Assembly (NCBI GenBank): GCA_014534385.1
Contig: JACVRP010000090.1
Coordinates: 1-10,367 of the forward strand
Length of the DNA stretch: 10,367 nucleotides
Reading direction: 5' to 3'
Source of the DNA: Cyanobacteria bacterium Co-bin13
Lineage (GTDB): Bacteria > Cyanobacteriota > Cyanobacteriia > Phormidesmidales > Phormidesmidaceae
In this document: positions 5,713 to 10,367 of the stretch, in pieces
Layout of the letters: each line of letters begins with the position of its first letter
Position numbering within the stretch: position 1 is the stretch's first letter
Made by a program: the position numbers and the translations under genes
Notes under the pieces: generated by a model
What the model was told of the DNA's origin: nothing
Databases searched by the model: none
The model's input: the letters and a program-made list of their open reading frames with translations, nothing else

Positions 5713-6861
5713 TTAGGCAAAGACCTCTGCAGGATCGGCAGTCATAGCCCGACGGACCGAAATCAGCCCAGACAGGCTGCACATCGTCAGCGCCAGCACC
5801 AGCACCAGAACAACTCGAAACAGCGTCATCTGCATGGGCAAAGCGCCTTCGGTCGCGTTGACGGTCAGGCGGTACAGGCCCAACGAAACAATCAGGCCCG
5901 GCACGTAGCCCATACCTGCCAGCAGGGCTGCCTCCTGCAGCACTACCTTAAACAGGAACCAGCTGCTGTAGCCCATGGCTTTTAGAGTGGCATATTCCCG
6001 CAGGTGGTCGCGAATGTCGGTGTAGAGAATCTGGTAGACAATCACCGTGCCCACTACAAAAGACACCAGCACGCCCAGGCCAAAAATAAAGCCGATGGAG
6101 GTGGTCTGTAGCCAGTAGGTGCTGTCGTGCTCGATGATCTCAGCTTTGGTGAAGATATTGACATCGGCAGGCAGCAGGGCTCGCAGGGCTTCTTTTACCT
6201 TTTGCGGGTTGGTGCCTGGCTCCAGCAAAAGGATGCCCATGTTGATCTGGGTTAGCGGCCGGGGCGCAAAGTAGCGCCGAAAGTTTTGGTCGCTCATCAG
6301 CAGGGTGCCATCGGCAGCAAAGCCGCCGCCCAGGCTATACTGACCGCCGATAGTCACCTGCCGCCGGTCAGACTCGGTCACCAGCCCTGTGGTCTGGGGG
6401 CCAAACTCCGGTCGAGACAGCCGATCGATAAATACTGTATTGGGCTGCTGCAAAATTCGGATGCCCTCGGGCGTATTCACCTCCGGCATCAGAAAAACTG
6501 GATCCTGCAGGTTGTAGCCGTAGACAAACATGGCCCGACTGATGCCGGTTTCAGGGTTTTTCCAGAGGACATAGTCGGAATAGAGCGGCATCACTCGCTG
6601 CACCCCTTCCACCCCCGCCACCTGGTACAGCCGGGTGCGGGGAAAGGGCTCGGTAGAGCTAATTTCTAGCGACTGGGGCGACATCAAAAAAATGTCGCCA
6701 TTAAACTGCTCGTAGAAGTTGGTGGTTGTGCTCAGCAGCGCCCCCAGAAAGCCCAGGTTCATGAAAATCAGCAGCACGGCAAAGGCCACGCCTGCGATCG
6801 CAACCAGCAGCCGAGAGCGGTCGTGCAGCAGATTTAGAACTGATAAAGGAACCCGTTTCAT
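5713..6861 (-). CDS. devC: DevC-type exporter permease, copy 1
   Basis: A 382-residue permease with the same layout as its neighbour: helix 1 at about 18-44, a periplasmic domain at about 45-253, and helices at about 254-279, 304-332 and 345-368. Shared landmarks are LNLLHDRSRLLVAIAGVAFAV near the N-terminus, YQILYTDIRDHLREYATLKAMGY (about 276-298) and the TADPAEVF end. It is shorter than copy 2 in the periplasmic domain, mainly around residues 200-245. Its ATG overlaps the devB stop as ATGA, so adaptor and permease translation are coupled. FtsX-type permeases act as dimers; DevBCA operons as described in Anabaena have one devC, so two adjacent, diverged copies suggest a heterodimeric transmembrane unit. 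Both copies keep the coupling region, and neither shows a frameshift or truncation. Confidence 0.93.
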   Translation of the reverse strand: MKRVPLSVLNLLHDRSRLLVAIAGVAFAVLLIFMNLGFLGALLSTTTNFYEQFNGDIFLMSPQSLEISSTEPFPRTRLYQVAGVEGVQRVMPLYSDYVLWKNPETGISRAMFVYGYNLQDPVFLMPEVNTPEGIRILQQPNTVFIDRLSRPEFGPQTTGLVTESDRRQVTIGGQYSLGGGFAADGTLLMSDQNFRRYFAPRPLTQINMGILLLEPGTNPQKVKEALRALLPADVNIFTKAEIIEHDSTYWLQTTSIGFIFGLGVLVSFVVGTVIVYQILYTDIRDHLREYATLKAMGYSSWFLFKVVLQEAALLAGMGYVPGLIVSLGLYRLTVNATEGALPMQMTLFRVVLVLVLALTMCSLSGLISVRRAMTADPAEVFA

Positions 6862-8048
6862 TGTGCGATCGCTGCCGCCTCGTCAATGTCAATAGCCACA
6901 TCCACCTGAAGATTAGTCAGGCCGGCCACCACTTCACTCTGGTCAACCCGCACCCGCACCTCCACTACCCGGGCATCGGCATTGGCTGCCGGGTCATCAT
7001 CTAGAATGTCGTTTTTAAAGATTTGCAGCCCAACGCGCTCTACGGTGCCGGTGAGAACCTGGTCAAAGGCTCCGTTGCGGCTAGTAATGGTCACCTGCTG
7101 CCCCGGCTTCACCAGGCCAATATCGGTCTCGTAGACTTCAGCCACCACGTACATCTGATTGGTGTTGCCCAGAGCCAAAATGGGCGTCTCTGCTGGAGCG
7201 ACTGCTTCGCCCGGATCAACATAGACATCTAGCACCTTTCCTGCCTGGGGGGCCTTGATTACCGTGCGATCTAGCTGGGCCTGGGCCAGCGCCAGGTTTT
7301 GCTCAGCCGACTGCACCCGAGTTGCCACCTCAGCTAGCTGCTTTTCAGCCTGGGCCGACTGCACCTGGGCCTGGGCGTTGCTGATGTTGCCCTGCCGCTC
7401 ACGCACCAGCCGATCCCGGGTTGCCTGAGCATTTTGCAGGTCAGCCTGAAGCTGATCGACAGTTGCCTGCTGCCGGTCTAGCTCCTGACGAGACAGGGCA
7501 CCACTGGCGTTGAGCCGCTGGAAGCGGGCCAGGTCGATCTCGGCAACATTGAGCTGAGCCCGCAGACTATCAATCGCCGCCTCTTGAGCCGCAATCGCCG
7601 CCTGCTGGGGCGGATCGACCTGACCAATGCGGGTGGTGGCCTCCTGAATCCGCGAATTGCCGCGCTGCTGCTCAGCCGTCAGCTGAGAGCGGGCTTCTTC
7701 TAGCTGGCTCGCGGCGTAATCGCGCTCAGCCCTACGAATTTCGTAAGTGTCCATGTAGGCCAAAATCTGGCCCGGCTCTACCTGGTCCCCCTCCCTCACC
7801 AGAAGCTGCCCCAGCCGCCCCATCTCAGGAGCCGCTACATCTACCACTCGCCCTTGGGGCTCTAAGCGCCCCAGGGCCGCCACCTGAACCTGCTGAGGCG
7901 GGGGCAGGGCCTCCAGCTCGCGAGCTTCCTGACGGCTTTGCAAAACGTTGCGAACCGTCACGAACGATACCCCGCCCACCACCAGAAGCGCCCCGATTAA
8001 CGCCCATAGGCCCGGTCTTTGCCACGGTCGAGATTGATTGGCAGCCAT
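6858..8048 (-). CDS. devB: DevB-type membrane fusion protein (periplasmic adaptor)
   Basis: A 396-residue HlyD-family adaptor that links the permease to a TolC-like outer-membrane channel. One N-terminal membrane helix (about 13-32) anchors it. LGRLEPQG (59-66) and VREGDQVEPGQILAYMD (84-100) mark the first half of the lipoyl/barrel-sandwich domain. A long Gln/Ala-rich coiled-coil hairpin covers about 105-260, and the domain resumes with VIKAPQAGKVLDVYVDPGE (263-281), followed by a beta-barrel. The RLS motif used by adaptors to dock TolC (RxxxLxxxxxxS) is complete: Arg175, Leu179 and Ser186, near the hairpin tip. Because the adaptor normally forms a hexamer on a permease dimer, it fits both DevC copies. 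It is the first gene of the operon, with only a weak Shine-Dalgarno (AAAGGG). A TetR gene is divergent. Confidence 0.95.
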   Translation of the reverse strand: MAANQSRPWQRPGLWALIGALLVVGGVSFVTVRNVLQSRQEARELEALPPPQQVQVAALGRLEPQGRVVDVAAPEMGRLGQLLVREGDQVEPGQILAYMDTYEIRRAERDYAASQLEEARSQLTAEQQRGNSRIQEATTRIGQVDPPQQAAIAAQEAAIDSLRAQLNVAEIDLARFQRLNASGALSRQELDRQQATVDQLQADLQNAQATRDRLVRERQGNISNAQAQVQSAQAEKQLAEVATRVQSAEQNLALAQAQLDRTVIKAPQAGKVLDVYVDPGEAVAPAETPILALGNTNQMYVVAEVYETDIGLVKPGQQVTITSRNGAFDQVLTGTVERVGLQIFKNDILDDDPAANADARVVEVRVRVDQSEVVAGLTNLQVDVAIDIDEAAAIAQ

Positions 8049-8096
8049 CCCCGTCTGCGCCCTTTAATTTTGCAATAGTTCTTAAGAGATGATTCT

Positions 8097-8125
8097 AGAA
8101 TATCTGCACTACACAGTGCAGTCTA
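8097..8125 (-). promoter_or_regulatory. Predicted devB operon promoter
   Basis: On the minus strand, TAGACT (8120-8125; 4/6 to TTGACA) and TATTCT (8097-8102; 4/6 to TATAAT) are separated by exactly 17 bases. Both hexamers are imperfect, which would suit a regulated promoter. The spacer is almost filled by a perfect palindrome. The transcript would start near 8090 with a leader of about 40 bases. No NtcA-type GTAN8TAC box is seen in this intergenic region, although the Anabaena devBCA operon is NtcA-controlled. Confidence 0.5.
8104..8121. promoter_or_regulatory. Palindromic operator, probable TetR-regulator binding site
   Basis: CTGCACT-acac-AGTGCAG is a perfect inverted repeat with 7-base arms and a 4-base centre, the size and symmetry expected for a TetR-family dimer. 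It lies between the divergent devB and TetR genes. It falls in the spacer between the predicted -35 and -10 of the devB promoter, and just downstream of a possible -10 (TAGAAT, 8096-8101) for the regulator gene. A bound dimer could thus block both genes. Flanking CTAGA (8095-8099) and TCTAG (8122-8126) extend the symmetry, but off-centre. Confidence 0.6.
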
Positions 8126-8200
8126 GTAGCGTCATAGAGTCTGTTGATGAAGAGGCACCGCTTCTGCTGATTGCGCCCACTAAGCCAAACCCGCTGACCT

Positions 8201-8827
8201 ATGCCTATTTCTTTAACCGATGAAGACTCTCTAGCCTCTAGCAAAGCCGAACAAATTTTGGCGGGTGCGATGGCGGTTTTTTTAACCGGTGGCTATGCGG
8301 GCACCAGCATGGACCGGGTTGCTGCCGAAGCTGGGGTTTCTAAACATACGATCTACAGCCATTTCAATGACAAGGAAGGGCTTTTTAACGCGCTGATCGA
8401 GCGGCTGGTGCTGCGCCGCTTTCACATTGAGTTTGGTGAGTCGGTCTGCGAACTGCCCCTAGACAGCTCTCCAGAGCAGGTGCTGCATCGCCTAGCTAGC
8501 ATTTTGCTAAAGCTTCGGGAAGATCCCGAGTACATTGCTTTTTTTCGGCTGCTAATTGCTGAGTCAGGTCGATTTCCTGAATTGGCCCAGCTCTACTATC
8601 AGAAGGTGATTCAGGAGGGCAACCGGGTACTTTCAACCTACTTTCGCAACCACCCAGATCTGGATCTCGATCAGCTGGAGGCGCGATCGCATATTTTCTT
8701 TGGCTCGCTGGTCTGCCATATCTTGGCCCAGGAGGTGCTGCACGGCAAGCACCTAATGCCTCTACCCGACGATAGCCTGGTGGACTGCCTGATCAAGATG
8801 GTGCTGTCGCCTCCAGCATCTGCATGA
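8201..8827 (+). CDS. TetR/AcrR-family transcriptional regulator
   Basis: A 208-residue regulator. The N-terminal DNA-binding domain spans about 14-65: helix 1 SKAEQILAGAMAVFLTGGY, then the helix-turn-helix TSMDRVAAEAGVSKHTIYSHF (35-55) followed by NDKEGLFNALI, a near-textbook TetR pattern. The C-terminal ligand domain contains EYIAFFRLLIAESGRFPELAQLYY, which resembles the AefR-like group of C-terminal domains. That group often controls efflux systems. It is transcribed away from the dev operon, and a palindrome lies between the two, so it most likely represses the exporter and itself; the inducer is unknown and could be the exported substrate. No Shine-Dalgarno precedes the ATG. The last 35 bases overlap the 3' end of holB on the opposite strand, leaving no room for a terminator between the two genes. 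Confidence 0.93.
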   Translation: MPISLTDEDSLASSKAEQILAGAMAVFLTGGYAGTSMDRVAAEAGVSKHTIYSHFNDKEGLFNALIERLVLRRFHIEFGESVCELPLDSSPEQVLHRLASILLKLREDPEYIAFFRLLIAESGRFPELAQLYYQKVIQEGNRVLSTYFRNHPDLDLDQLEARSHIFFGSLVCHILAQEVLHGKHLMPLPDDSLVDCLIKMVLSPPASA

Positions 8828-9761
8828 AGGTTACCTCCCACACCAGGCGGGGCTGCACGTAGCTGCGCAGGTACTTGCGGGCCTGCTCTAGGGCCTGCAG
8901 CCCAGCCGGGCTGACACAGGAGACCTGCTGCCAGTAGCAGTGCTGCAGGTAGTCCACCAGCCAGAGCTGGGCCTCGGTGTCGAGCAGCTGGGCAATTTGG
9001 CGGCCCCGCTCTAGCGCTTCCCGCAGGCTGGTAGGGGGCTGCAGCAGGGCGGCCAGCAGATCAGCGGGGATGGCCTGCTTCTGCGCGTAGGCTGCGATCG
9101 CACTTCCTGGGCTGCCCTGGGCCAGCGCCATCAAGTCTGGCTGCTCTAAAACAGCCTCGTGACCAGCGTGGCGCAGCACAGCGGCCATGTCTGCTTGCCC
9201 CAGCCGCCGAAAAGGAATCAGCTGGCAGCGAGACACCAGCGTAGGGAGCAGCACACTGGGGGCAGGAGCCAGCAAAATCAGGGTAGCAGCCCCTGGCTCT
9301 TCTAGGGTCTTGAGCAGGCCGTTGGCGGGCGCTTCTGCCATCGTCTCGGCCCCCTCGACCACCACCACCGCCCGCGCCGTCTCCAGCGGTGGGCGGCTGA
9401 GGAATTGGCCAATTTCTCGAATCTGCTCCAGCCGGATCTGGGGTGTGCCCTTACGCTTTAGGCCCACCTCAGCCGCTGCCGCTGCCGTTAGCCGCCGCCC
9501 CTGGTGCAGGTAGGTCGGCTCTACCCAAAGCAGGTCGGGGTGATTGCGCTGGAGAATGCGCCGCCTGAGTACCGATGCGACCTGACTCTGTTTGCCAAAG
9601 CAGGTCAAGATCACCTCGGCAAAGCGCTCTGCCGCCAGCCGCCGCCCCACGCCCTCTGGCCCCGCAAACAGATAGGCAGGGGCAATGCGCTGCTGCTGCA
9701 CCGCCCGAACCAGCAGCTCAACCGCCGTTTCCTGGCCCTTGAGGTCTTTAAACGTCTCCAT
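8793..9761 (-). CDS. holB: DNA polymerase III, delta' subunit
   Basis: A 322-residue clamp-loader subunit of the replicative polymerase. The AAA+ core is clear: FKDLKGQETAVELL near the N-terminus, a P-loop remnant GPEGVGRR (34-41), NGLLKTLEEP (147-156), and the SRC sensor motif VSRCQLIPF (176-184). The Walker lysine is Arg40 here; delta' does not hydrolyse ATP, so this is expected. Bacterial delta' often carries a four-cysteine zinc module after the P-loop, but here the corresponding region (about 51-78) has only Cys54, so zinc is probably not bound. The C-terminal collar domain follows from about 210. The ATG lies inside the end of tmk (14-base overlap), a conserved tmk-holB pairing. The 3' end runs 35 bases into the convergent TetR gene. 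Confidence 0.93.
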   Translation of the reverse strand: METFKDLKGQETAVELLVRAVQQQRIAPAYLFAGPEGVGRRLAAERFAEVILTCFGKQSQVASVLRRRILQRNHPDLLWVEPTYLHQGRRLTAAAAAEVGLKRKGTPQIRLEQIREIGQFLSRPPLETARAVVVVEGAETMAEAPANGLLKTLEEPGAATLILLAPAPSVLLPTLVSRCQLIPFRRLGQADMAAVLRHAGHEAVLEQPDLMALAQGSPGSAIAAYAQKQAIPADLLAALLQPPTSLREALERGRQIAQLLDTEAQLWLVDYLQHCYWQQVSCVSPAGLQALEQARKYLRSYVQPRLVWEVTFMQMLEATAPS

Positions 9762-10367
9762 ACCACTGCCTCAGACACTGCCCGACAACCTGCTGAATCG
9801 CCTGCCCCACCAGCCCTGGTTCGGGTTGGGCATCAACCGCGACAATGCGTTCTGGGTGAGCCAGGGCCAGCTGCTCAAAGCCCTGCTGCACCCGCTGATG
9901 AAAGGCCAGGCCCGCCTGCTCCAGACGGTCTGCTACCCCGCGCTGTTGGGTGCGGGCCAGGCCAACCTCGGCGGGCAGCTTGAGCCACAGCGTCAGATCG
10001 GGCACTAGCCCCCCGGTGGCAATCTGGTTGAGCTGGGCAATCATCTCCAGGTCCAGCCCCCGGCCATAGCCCTGGTAGGCCAGCGTAGAGTCGATAAAGC
10101 GATCGCACAGCACCCAATCCCCCTGGGCCAGCGCTGGCCTAATCAGCGTCTCGACGTGCTGCGCCCGATCGGCTGCGTACAGCAGCAGTTCCGCGCGATC
10201 GGCAATGGCTAGGGCCGGGTCTGAGCCCAGCAAAATTTGTCTCAGGGCCGTTCCCAAAGAAGTGCCGCCCGGCTCTCGCGTGAGCCTGACCTGGCCTACG
10301 CGCCCCTGGTTCTGAAGCGATTGAAAAGGGCCATAGCCACTCAGCCACAGGGCCAGCTGCTGCTGCT
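9748..10367 (-). CDS. tmk: Thymidylate kinase (partial, N-terminus beyond the window)
   Basis: dTMP kinase makes dTDP for DNA synthesis. 205 residues are visible. The start with the P-loop lies beyond the right edge, so the frame is open to base 10365. Diagnostic parts are RLTREPGGTSLGTALRQILL (the TREPGGT motif), AELLLYAADRAQH, the DR-x-x-x-S motif CDRFIDSTLAYQGYGRG, and DLTLWLKLP. A TTG at 10257 could be taken as a start, but it lies inside the TREPGGT region, so it is not the real start. Between the first visible helix (QQQLALWLSGYG) and LTREPGG the sequence is about ten residues longer than in E. coli (an FQSLQNQGRVGQ stretch). It ends with a TAA within the first codons of holB. Partial only because of the window edge. 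Confidence 0.95.
   Translation of the reverse strand, partial: QQQLALWLSGYGPFQSLQNQGRVGQVRLTREPGGTSLGTALRQILLGSDPALAIADRAELLLYAADRAQHVETLIRPALAQGDWVLCDRFIDSTLAYQGYGRGLDLEMIAQLNQIATGGLVPDLTLWLKLPAEVGLARTQQRGVADRLEQAGLAFHQRVQQGFEQLALAHPERIVAVDAQPEPGLVGQAIQQVVGQCLRQWYGDV

Noticed and set aside
10355..10367. CTG repeat at the right edge as a microsatellite
   Set aside because: It is only about four units long and encodes Gln residues in an amphipathic helix of thymidylate kinase.

Overview
The window is cyanobacterial chromosomal DNA. The palindrome GCGATCGC (HIP1, the highly iterated repeat of cyanobacteria) occurs ten times in about 10.4 kb, roughly one per kb, against about 0.16 expected at random. 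The main operon encodes a DevB/DevC/DevA-type exporter, a family characteristic of cyanobacteria. Base composition is moderately GC-rich. I cannot fix the genus; a filamentous Leptolyngbya/Nodosilinea-like lineage is only a guess.

Layout from left to right. Bases 1-162 (minus) are the N-terminus of an exported, probably outer-membrane protein. Bases 163-530 are a long non-coding leader. A strong intrinsic terminator (531-569, minus) closes a PrxQ/BCP-type peroxiredoxin gene. It is preceded on the same strand by a zinc-free MDR oxidoreductase gene and a small protein with a C-terminal membrane segment. A non-coding stretch follows (about 2427-2807), part of which is an open frame directly behind the stop codon of a glyoxalase-fold (VOC) gene. 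From 8048 down to 2808, six minus-strand genes sit almost without gaps: devB, devC copy 1, devC copy 2, devA, a YbjN-like gene and the VOC gene. They use two ATGA overlaps and gaps of 8, 4 and 11 bases. A TetR-family regulator is transcribed divergently (8201-8827). Its 3' end overlaps the convergent holB gene by 35 bp, and holB overlaps tmk, which runs off the right edge without its P-loop.

How the genes work together. DevA (ATPase), two non-identical DevC permeases and DevB (periplasmic adaptor with a complete TolC-docking RLS motif) should form a tripartite envelope exporter. The TetR regulator probably controls it. A perfect 7+4+7 palindrome between the two genes lies inside the 17-bp spacer of a plausible devB promoter, which is the expected place for a repressor site. 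The YbjN-like and VOC genes appear co-transcribed with the exporter, but their link to export is unknown. tmk-holB is a housekeeping nucleotide/replication pair unrelated to the exporter.

The points most worth a second look are the tandem diverged devC genes, the operator/promoter geometry, the single-cysteine PrxQ, and the coding-like tail after the VOC stop codon. I did not find a clearly undescribed system.
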